From Pirellula staleyi DSM 6068 (GTDB taxonomy: Bacteria > Planctomycetota > Planctomycetia > Pirellulales > Pirellulaceae): a DNA stretch of 48,812 nucleotides. Below the pieces are notes generated by a model, which saw only the letters and a program-made list of their open reading frames with translations, searched no databases and was not told the DNA's origin. Within the stretch, counting starts at the first letter, position 1. Each line of letters starts with the position of its first letter. The DNA is taken from positions 1 through 48,812 of the forward strand of contig CAMCMB010000054.1 in NCBI GenBank assembly GCA_945875845.1, read 5' to 3'. The translations under genes and the position numbers were made by a program. This document shows, one piece after another, positions 1 through 7,289 of this stretch.

Positions 1-149
1 ACTCTGGCATCTTGGTAGCTCGGATGAAGCTCCAAAGATCGGCGGTAAAGAGCGACCGCGTCTTGCGATCGACCTTGAGAGTGAAGCGAATTGCCCAGGT
101 TCAGCAGCGCCAGAGGATGGTCGGGCACGTCCGACAATACACTTCGCAG
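1..149 (-). pseudogene. TPR gene fragment, inverted copy of the right end
   Basis: Read on the minus strand this encodes TPR-like sequence (motifs LLNLGNSLHSQGRSQDA and ALYRRSLELHPS). It is identical, base for base, to the reverse complement of 48664-48812. The similarity stops abruptly at base 149; beyond it lies palindromic repeat DNA, and an in-frame stop (minus-strand TAG at 158-156) sits just upstream, so no intact 5' part exists here. The 3' part lies outside the window. It is either a genuine inverted partial duplication or a boundary created by assembly through a repeat. Confidence 0.75.
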
Positions 150-151
150 AG

Positions 152-285
152 GCACCTAACGGGGCCACCCACCTACTATTCCAATCACCGTAGCATGGGC
201 CTCCGAGCCCGTGCGTTATTTGCTAAGTTAGCCTCGCACGGGCTCAGAGGCCCATACTACCACGCACCTGACGGGGCCACCCATC
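152..285. repeat. Palindromic repeat element flanked by short direct repeats
   Basis: Two 21-base arms (195-215 and 235-255) are reverse complements with one mismatch and enclose a 19-base loop. They are bracketed by near-identical direct repeats beginning GCACCT and containing ACGGGGCCACCCA, at 152-171 and 264-283. A related stretch with GGCCCCACGGGAGGCCA follows at 312-345. The arrangement resembles a REP-type interspersed element. It lies immediately beside the truncated antitoxin gene. Confidence 0.6.
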
Positions 286-477
286 AAATCGGTCGGTAAG
301 CATAGATGGATGGCCCCACGGGAGGCCACGCCCCACGGGAGCCTTTGCTTCCTCAATCGCGGATTGCGGCAAGGGAATTTGCTCATCGCGTGATACGATG
401 TCATCCCATATCGTTTGAATAAGCTTAAGGCGCTCCCCGAGGGGAAGGCACCGTATCGATTCTGTGTATATGTCCAT
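244..477 (-). pseudogene. Truncated addiction-module antitoxin (TIGR02574-like)
   Basis: Residues 1-45 match the N-terminal pattern of the small 'putative addiction module component' family, an antitoxin-like group usually paired with a RelE/ParE toxin: a helix with LPLGERLKLIQTIWDDI, then IPLP and AIEEAK. After residue 45 (about base 343) the frame runs into repeat DNA and reads glycine/proline-rich sequence until a stop, so the normal C-terminus is missing. No toxin gene is visible next to it. I infer a decayed toxin-antitoxin locus cut by the adjacent palindromic repeat. Confidence 0.6.
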
Positions 478-823
478 TCTGATCTCCCGACGAATTATAC
501 CCCTAAGTGGTTCTTAAGCCTACGGAATTTTTTTACTTGTTTTCGCTGGGAAAGTAACCATTTCGCGGTTCTTCAATGTCCTACCATTTCCGACGAAACC
601 CTTGAAATCTACGGGGACTGGATCGAGTATATTGGTCGAAGAATAAAGATGGATGGCCTCATGGTGCCACGTACCATTCAGGGCGAAAGATGGCATTTGC
701 CACTGTTTTCAAATGGAATGAGACTTGATTTTTTGCCCCGATTCATGGTATTGACTGTCTGGATGCGCAACCGAGAGCTGCTTTATGGCTTGCTCGGTGC
801 AAATTCAGAAAGCGATGCGATGC
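478..823. other. Intergenic stretch, no confident gene
   Basis: A 142-codon open frame (415-843, plus) crosses this stretch. Its start overlaps the antitoxin remnant antisense, its composition shows no recognisable domain, and its end overlaps the next gene in another frame. I regard it as probably non-coding. The stretch likely holds the promoters of the two divergently oriented flanking genes. No convincing terminator or RNA gene was seen. Confidence 0.4.
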
Positions 824-1573
824 ATGAATTCACCCTTAAATAACCAGTTGTTCCCCATTGTTGCGATCGCACTATGTGTGGCTGCCATTGGCTGTAGCAT
901 GGGCAAAAACGGGACGGGCGTTGCACTTTACCAGCAAGGTCGGTACGCCGAAGCCCTCCAAGTATTTGAACAAGCAAAGCAGACCGATCCAGCCAACGCT
1001 GACACGTATTACAACCTTGCGTCAACCTATCATCGCCTAGGCAATAACGCCAAAGACAAGAAGATGCTGGACAACGCGGAATCGATCTACAATCAATGCT
1101 TGGACCTTTCCCCAGATCATGTCGAGTGTCATCGAGCACTTGCGGTGTTGCTGGTGGACACGGGTCGATCGGACAAAGCATTTGCACTGGTCAAAAACTG
1201 GGCTCAACGCAGTCCGCGTCTATCCGACCCGAGAGTAGAGCTAGCTAGACTCCATCAAGAATTCAACCAAACCAAAATCGCTGCTCAGTATCTCGACGAA
1301 GCCCTAGCTATGGATCCCAACAATGCCCGAGCTTGGGCAGCTCGCGGTCGGATGCGAGAGACTTCCGGCGAGTTGATGCAAGCCGTTCAGAATTATCAGC
1401 AAAGCTTGGCCATCAATTCCGTTCAACCCGAACTCTACCAACGTATCGGCGCGCTGAACGTCCGAATGGCACAGAATGCGGTGTTGACACCCGGCACAAC
1501 CATTGCCGGAGCCGTAGGTGCACCAGGAGCTCCAAGCTCACCAACGACGTCTCCCGAGCAGCGTCGCTATTAG
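824..1573 (+). CDS. TPR-repeat lipoprotein
   Basis: The chosen start gives a 249-residue protein that opens with a lipoprotein signal: a hydrophobic stretch (FPIVAIALCVAAIGC) whose last residues AIGC form a lipobox with the acylated cysteine near residue 24. An upstream in-frame ATG at 815 and a longer frame from 785 are less compatible with this signal. The mature part holds several tetratricopeptide repeats, for example ALYQQGRYAEALQVFEQA, ADTYYNLASTYHRLG and ARAWAARGRMRETSGELMQA. The C-terminus is a short Gly/Ala/Pro/Ser-rich tail. It is likely a membrane-anchored scaffold facing the periplasm; partner unknown. Its start is shared with no operon neighbour. Confidence 0.8.
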   Translation: MNSPLNNQLFPIVAIALCVAAIGCSMGKNGTGVALYQQGRYAEALQVFEQAKQTDPANADTYYNLASTYHRLGNNAKDKKMLDNAESIYNQCLDLSPDHVECHRALAVLLVDTGRSDKAFALVKNWAQRSPRLSDPRVELARLHQEFNQTKIAAQYLDEALAMDPNNARAWAARGRMRETSGELMQAVQNYQQSLAINSVQPELYQRIGALNVRMAQNAVLTPGTTIAGAVGAPGAPSSPTTSPEQRRY

Positions 1574-1722
1574 GATCGGCAGACCAAAAACTACCACGTA
1601 GCACAGGCTGCCAGCTTGTACTAGTCTAAAAACACAGGCTAGCAGCCTCATCTTTACCCACATTTCGTAGCACGCCAGACTCGAAATCCCAATGGATTTG
1701 CGCGAACCCATCGCGTTTTCTC

Positions 1723-1750
1723 CCCCTCGCCACAAGACCAGGGCGAGGGG
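1723..1750 (+). terminator. GC-rich hairpin downstream of the TPR gene
   Basis: CCCCTCGCC (1723-1731) and GGCGAGGGG (1742-1750) form a perfect 9-bp stem with a 10-base loop, about 150 bases after the TPR stop. No T-tract follows, so intrinsic termination is uncertain. Wider arms (ATCTTTACCCACAT near 1650 and AGATGTGGGTAAACAT near 1763) enclose it, which fits another interspersed palindromic repeat. Confidence 0.35.
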
Positions 1751-1800
1751 AGCAAGATCAAAAGATGTGGGTAAACATGTGGGGGTAACCCCAAGGGCAT

Positions 1801-2124
1801 TCAATGCATGCCATCTGGCTTTATGCCAGTGGTAATTGACCTTTGCCCTAGCGTGAAGGTAACGATCCCCTGGGATAAACCCAGTGGCATTCCATGCATG
1901 CCATCTGGCTTTATGCCAGTGGTAATTGACCTTCGCCCTAGCGTGAAGGTAACGATCCCCTGGGATAAACCCAAGGGCATTCGATGCATGCCGTCTGGCT
2001 TTATGCCAGTGGTAGTTGACCTTCGCCCTAGCATGAAGGTAACGATCCCCTGGGATAAACCCAGGGGCATTCAATGCATGCCATCTGGCTTTATGCCAGT
2101 GGTAGTTTGACCTTCGCCCTAGCA
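1801..2124. repeat. 90-bp tandem array, each unit an imperfect palindrome
   Basis: Units begin at 1801, 1891, 1981 and 2071 (the last is partial), with a strict 90-base period and few differences. Each unit has a hairpin CTGGC-TTTAT-GCCAG, a central stem ACCTTC...GAAGGT around CTAG, and a hairpin CTGGG-ATAAA-CCCAG. The outer two hairpins are inverted copies of each other, so the whole unit is close to its own reverse complement. Because 90 is a multiple of three, open frames run through both strands, but these are most likely by-products. The array lies between two convergent genes. Confidence 0.9.
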
Positions 2125-2171
2125 TTATCCAATGACACGGTTCTGCCGTTCAATACGAATCCCGTCGGAAA

Positions 2172-3365
2172 TTATTTTTGGGTAATGCGTCGAGGGGCAT
2201 TGGGAATGGCGACTTCATGTTGTGAACCATGAAGTTTTCCTCGATCGGCAGCGGCATCATCGTGCAAAAATCTGCCCGTTCCGCGTGTCGAAACAAGGGT
2301 GATGTTACACTCCATTTTAAGCCATCCGTCCGCTGCAGTTTGCAAAGCGATTGTGCGGGTCTGTATCAAAGCCCTCTCGCTGACAATCTGCGTCGATGTG
2401 CTCGGTGCAGCGGATGCGGATGCGGATGCGGTCCGCGGCAAACCTAGAACATAGCCTTCGGCGTACGATGCTCCACTCCCTCGCGAGTACCCGCGAAATT
2501 GCAGTTGAGCCGCCGTTGCGATGGTTAAAAGCAATTCCCGAAACAAGGAAATCGCATTGCGTACGTCGGACAATGGGCCATAAAACCAAAACAAAGTTCG
2601 GTGTCCGTTGGTCGATGAAAACCACTGTGTGGAAGGGAGAATATCTGCGGTGACATAATGCGCAAGAGACTTCTCCCAGTTGCATGCCCTACGACCATTG
2701 ACGGGACATGCGATGCGGGTGAATTGCACGCTACTGACATTGTCGTCGTCCGTAATATCCTCGCGACTGAGGTTGTGACGAAGCATTAACGTCTGGATCA
2801 TCCGAAGGGCATTGTGTTTTTCGGCTTCGGTACTCGCACCATTGCTGGCTGTGTTGTCGAGCGCCCGCAATCGATTCAGAATCTTGTCAAACTCGGCCTG
2901 GGTAAGCTCTTGCTCGGCGCTGTTGCGCCCCTTGCTTTCCTTATCGGGAACCGAACTCTGCGTTTCTTGTTCCGCAGAAGTCCAAAAAGCTTGGATGAAA
3001 TAGTCGTCATCCTCGCTCGCATCCCAAGTGTCATGAACCACGCGATCCATCACGGTACAGAAATGCGACGAGCGTTCCTCTTTCTTCGACAAATGAACGA
3101 TGACTTTTCCCATGGGTAGAGCTTCGGGATCAAACGGTTGGTCCAATCTCGAATGGCGCTGCCAATTGCGTTCGGCCAAGTACGTGTTTGCGACATCGAT
3201 CCGAACCCCCGAACGAGGCGATTTTTCGCACAAAACGCCCAATTGTTCATAGACTTGGCGGTAGACCACTCCGGTTGCAATGGAGATTGCACGCGTCACA
3301 CAATCCCCTGCTAGACCAACAAATCCACAAGCGGCTCGACCACCATCGTTCCAATGAAAAGCCAT
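2172..3365 (-). CDS. Papain-like N-domain fused to DUF2786/DUF7168-like protein
   Basis: This is a 397-residue protein from an ATG start. Residues about 1-135 resemble a compact papain-like/C39-like fold seen in uncharacterised phage and bacterial proteins: GDCVTRAISIATG carries a candidate catalytic Cys, and SSHFCTVMDRVVHDTWD carries candidate His and Asp. Residues about 155-205 match the DUF2786 pattern (FDKILNRLRALDNTAS...EAEKHNALRMIQTLM...NLSREDI). The following region (NWEKSLAHYVTADIL...FYGPLSDVRNAISLFRELL) resembles the DUF7168 domain that often follows it. The last 80 or so residues are low in complexity, with an Ala/Ser-rich run. Function is unknown; the catalytic reading is inference. 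It ends about 48 bases from the palindromic array. Confidence 0.75.
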   Translation of the reverse strand: MAFHWNDGGRAACGFVGLAGDCVTRAISIATGVVYRQVYEQLGVLCEKSPRSGVRIDVANTYLAERNWQRHSRLDQPFDPEALPMGKVIVHLSKKEERSSHFCTVMDRVVHDTWDASEDDDYFIQAFWTSAEQETQSSVPDKESKGRNSAEQELTQAEFDKILNRLRALDNTASNGASTEAEKHNALRMIQTLMLRHNLSREDITDDDNVSSVQFTRIACPVNGRRACNWEKSLAHYVTADILPSTQWFSSTNGHRTLFWFYGPLSDVRNAISLFRELLLTIATAAQLQFRGYSRGSGASYAEGYVLGLPRTASASASAAPSTSTQIVSERALIQTRTIALQTAADGWLKMECNITLVSTRGTGRFLHDDAAADRGKLHGSQHEVAIPNAPRRITQK

Positions 3366-3464
3366 TTGACACCTTGCTCGGACGTGTTGATTTCTTCCTC
3401 TACGATTTGAGGAAAAATTCTACCGTTTGTCCTGCAGAAATCAAACCACAATGCGGCGCGTCCG

Positions 3465-4301
3465 CTAAGACTTCAGTACGCTTCTAAGAATGCGATCTGC
3501 CAAGTTTGGCCAGATCGGCATTATCGCAGCCAACCATTTTGCTTTGGCAGGACAAACCAATTCTTTGCGTCTTTGGCTTGCCGCATCGAGTATCTTCTCG
3601 CACAGCTTTTCTGGATCAAGCAATCGAAGCTTCGCTCCCCCAGCCGGTGCTGTTGCATTGTCCGAAAGCCCACGCGACTTTGCGAGCGATTGATAACGAT
3701 TGCCCGAGTCGTCGCGATCGATGGGTCCAGGGCAGACCAGCGTTACGGAAACTTCATCTTTGGCAAGTTCGAGCCTGAGCTGCCTGGACAACGCAGTTAA
3801 TCCGAATTTGGCAATCGAGTACCCGCCCATGTTCGGAGCTGAGACTAAACCAGCGAGCGAACCGATGTTGACGATGGAGCCTTTGCTCCGTTTCAGCGAG
3901 TGCAATGCGAGTTGAATCATATTCCAAGTGCAAAGTACATTGTCCTCAAATAGCGAAATCAGATCCTTGGAATTCAATTGCTCGAGCAATCCTCGGTCCG
4001 ATCGCCCGATCGCGTTAATGAGCAGAGCGACATCGTTTTCCGAAAGCCATTGCTCGAGCTTGCCCGAATCATCGTTGGTATTCGAATCGAGATAGCGGAG
4101 ATCGATTGAGAAACAGACTACCGAAGCGGCCCCGTGTTTTAATGCGATTGAACGCGCCTCATCGAGTCGGTTCGCGTCTCTGCCGGCTATGGCAATCTTG
4201 GCCTTTTGTCGAGCCGCAGCGATGACCAGATGCAGCCCCAGTCCCGACGAACCACCACAAACAAGGACCTGACGGCCTAACCAAGACAGAGACTTTGCCA
4301 T
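3465..4301 (-). CDS. Short-chain dehydrogenase/reductase (SDR)
   Basis: A 278-residue protein with a classical SDR layout. The cofactor-binding glycine motif GGSSGLG lies near the N-terminus. NAIGRS matches the NAG-type motif, a Ser sits in VNIGSLAG, and the catalytic YSIAK follows. LVCPGPI is the usual strand after the active site. It probably oxidises or reduces a small alcohol/ketone substrate with NAD(P)H, resembling the DltE/sepiapterin-reductase-like cytosolic SDRs; the substrate cannot be told. The reading frame extends to a TTG at 4352, but the ATG at 4301 places the Rossmann strand at the usual distance from the start. The gene stands alone on the minus strand. Confidence 0.88.
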   Translation of the reverse strand: MAKSLSWLGRQVLVCGGSSGLGLHLVIAAARQKAKIAIAGRDANRLDEARSIALKHGAASVVCFSIDLRYLDSNTNDDSGKLEQWLSENDVALLINAIGRSDRGLLEQLNSKDLISLFEDNVLCTWNMIQLALHSLKRSKGSIVNIGSLAGLVSAPNMGGYSIAKFGLTALSRQLRLELAKDEVSVTLVCPGPIDRDDSGNRYQSLAKSRGLSDNATAPAGGAKLRLLDPEKLCEKILDAASQRRKELVCPAKAKWLAAIMPIWPNLADRILRSVLKS

Positions 4302-4499
4302 TCCGATGGGTACTTGCGTTGAGGAAAGATGTTGAGAAGATTTTGTCTGCAATCAAAGGGCACGACGCTCTAGTCTACCATCATTACCCGGAAACAAAAC
4401 TGCGTTACCTGCCATAGCCAAAGTGACGGGGACACCGGACAATGCTTCTGGATTTCGGATGGCTTCGTGCCTTTTTTCTCACTTGTAAAGTATGACCTG

Positions 4500-5957
4500 A
4501 TGACGACTAGAAATACGTTAAGCGAAGCGCGAACCAAAATTATCGCAACGGTTGGGCCTGCCTGCGAGGATGAAGCCATCTTGGCGGAGTTGGTCATTCA
4601 TGGAGTCGATATCTTTCGGATTAATGCCGCCCACGGAACGCAAACCGACTTCGCTCGCCTTCTAGCCAAGATAGAACGCGTTCGGGAAGTGACCGATTTT
4701 CAAGTGGGAGTTCTGCTGGATTTGGCTGGCCCCAAGATTCGACTGGGCAAACTATTCCAAGAGCCTTTGGAGGTAGACGTCGGCACCGTCGTGACATTCA
4801 TACGTGGGGATGTTTCTAGCAGTCCATTCGAGCTAACCAGCAACTACACGAAACTGATTGACGAGTTGTCCGTGGGAGACCTTGTGATGCTTGCCGATGG
4901 AATGATTTCGATGGAAGTTGTCGAGAAGAAGAAAGATTTTGCGCGCTGTTTGGTCTCGGTCACAGGAACGATTCGATCGAAACAAGGTATCAATTTGCCT
5001 GGGACCTCGCTTTCTGTTTCATCGATGCGGCCAGAAGACGTCGATAACGCGATGTGGGCAGCCAAGAACCAGATCGATTTTATCGGTTTATCTTTTGTTC
5101 GGTCAGCTCAAGACGTTTCGTCACTCAAGAACCTACTTGCATCGTTGGATTCCCAGGCGCTGGTCATTGCCAAGATTGAAAAACGTGAAGCGCTCGAAAA
5201 TTTGGAAGCGATTGTCGATGCTGCAGATGGGGTCATGGTTGCTCGTGGCGACTTGGGCGTTGAAATTGACGTTGCGGAAACCCCCGTCGCACAAAAACGA
5301 ATCATTCAAGTGTGTCGTGAGAAATTGAAACCAGTCATCGTGGCAACTCAGATGTTGGAAAGCATGCACCACAACCGACGACCAACCCGCGCCGAAGCCA
5401 GCGACGTCGCGAACGCTATCTTGGATGGCGCGGATGCTTGTATGCTCAGCGGCGAAACGGCAATCGGAGATTTCCCAGTGATCACCGTTGATACGATGAA
5501 TAGGATCATGCTCAGCACAGAGAAAATGCTCAAGACGACGCCACAGGACGTCAAGACAAGATTCTCGTCTCGCGTACATCCAGTCACTTCGGCGGTGACC
5601 CACAACGCAGCAAACATTGCCGAGGCGATCGACGCAAAGCTCGTCGTGGTTGCAAGCCGCACCGGAGGAACTGCTTGGGTGAAAGCCAAGCAACGCAACT
5701 ACATCCCAACACTCGGCGTTAGTGATTCGGACCATACTCTTCGTCGCATGTGCTTGTTCTGGGGCATCATGCCTCACAAAGTCACAAATCTGGAAAACCC
5801 AGAATCGCTCTTTGACGAAGTCACCAAGTGGGGAATTGAGCGAGGTATGCTCAGCCCAGGAGACCGAGTTGTGTATGTTACAGGCACCGGGGTTTTGAAC
5901 AACACTCACAACCTTCTGGTGGTCCACGAAGTCCCAAAAATATCCCATAGCGTCTAA
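4500..5957 (+). CDS. pyk: Pyruvate kinase
   Basis: A 485-residue enzyme of the usual bacterial length. It transfers phosphate from phosphoenolpyruvate to ADP in the last step of glycolysis, in the cytosol. Visible motifs include TKIIATVGPA at the start of the barrel, DLAGPKIRLG, the active-site LVIAKIEKREAL, GDLGVEI, KPVIVATQMLESM, and RPTRAEASDVANAILDGADA followed by MLSGETA. The C-terminal allosteric-type domain is present (KLVVVASRTGGTA...). The frame opens at 4467, but the ATG at 4500 gives the conserved N-terminus. It is followed after 13 bases by the ferredoxin gene, so the two are probably co-transcribed. Confidence 0.95.
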   Translation: MTTRNTLSEARTKIIATVGPACEDEAILAELVIHGVDIFRINAAHGTQTDFARLLAKIERVREVTDFQVGVLLDLAGPKIRLGKLFQEPLEVDVGTVVTFIRGDVSSSPFELTSNYTKLIDELSVGDLVMLADGMISMEVVEKKKDFARCLVSVTGTIRSKQGINLPGTSLSVSSMRPEDVDNAMWAAKNQIDFIGLSFVRSAQDVSSLKNLLASLDSQALVIAKIEKREALENLEAIVDAADGVMVARGDLGVEIDVAETPVAQKRIIQVCREKLKPVIVATQMLESMHHNRRPTRAEASDVANAILDGADACMLSGETAIGDFPVITVDTMNRIMLSTEKMLKTTPQDVKTRFSSRVHPVTSAVTHNAANIAEAIDAKLVVVASRTGGTAWVKAKQRNYIPTLGVSDSDHTLRRMCLFWGIMPHKVTNLENPESLFDEVTKWGIERGMLSPGDRVVYVTGTGVLNNTHNLLVVHEVPKISHSV

Positions 5958-5970
5958 ACGAAAGTCAATC

Positions 5971-6339
5971 ATGGAAGCAGATAAACTGCGAGAAGTCGCT
6001 AGTAAACTAAAAATCGGCGAGTTTCGCCGTCATGTTTTTCTCTGCGTTGGCGACTCATGCTGTTCCAAAGAACAAGGCGAAGAGGCATGGACTGCTCTCA
6101 AGGATCAGTTGAAGGATCGAAATCTATCGCTCTCAACGGGACCCTCTGCCTGTTACCGCACCAAGGTCGGCTGTTTGAGAATTTGTAAGGGTGGTCCGAT
6201 TCTGGTCGTCTACCCAGAAGGGAACTGGTACGGAGGGATGACGGCGGATCGCATCCCTGAGTTCGTCGAGCGGCAAATCGTTCAAGGCGAGCCGATCGAG
6301 GATTGGATTTTTGCCAAGAACCCGCTCCCTTCCTTGTAA
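5971..6339 (+). CDS. Thioredoxin-like [2Fe-2S] ferredoxin
   Basis: A 122-residue protein with the thioredoxin-fold [2Fe-2S] pattern: VFLCVGDSCCSKEQG contributes Cys25 and Cys30/31, and ACYRTKVGCLRICKGGP contributes Cys61, Cys68 and Cys72. The C-terminal part VVYPEGNWYGGMTADRIPEFVERQI matches the helix/strand arrangement of the family. It would act as a soluble one-electron carrier; its partner enzyme is not shown by the sequence. It sits 13 bases after pyruvate kinase and is separated by about 120 bases from the aminopeptidase, which seems to have its own promoter. Confidence 0.88.
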   Translation: MEADKLREVASKLKIGEFRRHVFLCVGDSCCSKEQGEEAWTALKDQLKDRNLSLSTGPSACYRTKVGCLRICKGGPILVVYPEGNWYGGMTADRIPEFVERQIVQGEPIEDWIFAKNPLPSL

Positions 6340-6354
6340 ACTCGCGTGGTTCAT

Positions 6355-6383
6355 TTGAAGAAAAGATTGCCAGCGGTTACACT
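6355..6383 (+). promoter_or_regulatory. Candidate sigma70-type promoter for the aminopeptidase
   Basis: TTGAAG (6355-6360) and TACACT (6378-6383) are separated by exactly 17 bases, a good match to the vegetative consensus. They lie about 80 bases upstream of the methionine aminopeptidase start and just after the ferredoxin stop. This is pattern matching only; planctomycete promoters are not well characterised. Confidence 0.4.
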
Positions 6384-6463
6384 AGGACGAAAGCGATCTA
6401 AGGCCGCATTGGTCTTCCATGGCTCCCGTTTCTTTCTGACAAAGGCAATGGTTCGAGGTAGGC

Positions 6464-7261
6464 ATGCTGCAGAATATTCGCAAGCTCCAGTTGACGGACG
6501 TACAGCGTGACGGGATGCGGTTAGCTGGTCGGTTCAATGCTCAATTGATGGATTACTTACGCAACTATATCCGACCAGGCATTTCGACCGAGGAAATCGA
6601 TCAGTTGGTTTTCGATTACACTCAACATCATAAGCACATTCCTGCAACCTTAGGTTACCTAGGTTATACCAAGAGCTGTTGCACAAGCGTTAACGAAATA
6701 ATCTGCCATGGTATTCCGGGAGAATACACGCTCAAGGAGGGGGACATTGTCAATGTCGATGTGACGTCGATTGTCGATGGCTGGCATGGTGACCAATCCG
6801 AAACGTTTCTCATCGGACATGTTGGGGAAGAAGGTAGAACGGTAACGCAATGTGCGTTCGACGCCATGCATCGAGCCATTGCAGCCTTGCAACCGGGTTG
6901 TCCCGTTAGCGTCATTGGCGATAACGTGGTAGCCGAGGCGACCGCTCGCGGTTTTTCGGTGGTTCGTGAATATGTAGGGCACGGACTTGGCCGCCGTTTC
7001 CATCAGTACCCCAATATTCCTCACGTCCCTGATCGAAAGAGCAGACAAGAACGACTTCTACCGGGCATGTGCTTCACCGTCGAGCCCATGATCAATGCTG
7101 GAACTCGCTTTACCAAATTGGACACCAAAGACAACTGGACCGTGCGAACACGGGACGGACGACTTTCCGCTCAGTTTGAACATACGATCCTGATGCGTGA
7201 GGATGGCCCCGAGATTTTGACGCAATGTATTAACGGCCCGAAACGCGGACACAAGTTTTAG
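6464..7261 (+). CDS. map: Methionine aminopeptidase, type I
   Basis: A 265-residue enzyme that removes the initiator methionine from nascent proteins. All metal-ligand positions of the pita-bread fold are present: Asp99 in NVDVT, Asp110 in HGDQSETF, His173 in VGHGLGRRFH, Glu207 in FTVEPMI and Glu239 in AQFEHT. His82 in CHGIP is the conserved substrate-side histidine. There is no type II insertion and no N-terminal zinc-finger or SEC-C extension. The start ATG is preceded by GAGGTAGG, a plausible ribosome binding site. The flavoprotein gene follows 28 bases later. Confidence 0.95.
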   Translation: MLQNIRKLQLTDVQRDGMRLAGRFNAQLMDYLRNYIRPGISTEEIDQLVFDYTQHHKHIPATLGYLGYTKSCCTSVNEIICHGIPGEYTLKEGDIVNVDVTSIVDGWHGDQSETFLIGHVGEEGRTVTQCAFDAMHRAIAALQPGCPVSVIGDNVVAEATARGFSVVREYVGHGLGRRFHQYPNIPHVPDRKSRQERLLPGMCFTVEPMINAGTRFTKLDTKDNWTVRTRDGRLSAQFEHTILMREDGPEILTQCINGPKRGHKF

Positions 7262-7289
7262 GCATCCCTCCTTTTGCAATCGTGATTTT

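Noticed and set aside
415-843. A 142-codon open frame on the plus strand before the TPR lipoprotein
   Set aside because: Its start is antisense to the antitoxin remnant, its end overlaps the lipoprotein in another frame, and no domain or signal is recognisable.
1801-2124. The tandem array as a CRISPR array
   Set aside because: The units are contiguous 90-base repeats with no variable spacers, and no cas genes are present.
1538-2125. Long repetitive open frames on both strands across the 90-bp array
   Set aside because: The period is a multiple of three and the units are palindromic, so open frames arise on both strands by construction; there is no start context or known domain.
5133-5972. 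A 279-codon frame antisense to pyruvate kinase
   Set aside because: It is a shadow of a strongly conserved gene and has no recognisable domain; its length reflects codon bias.
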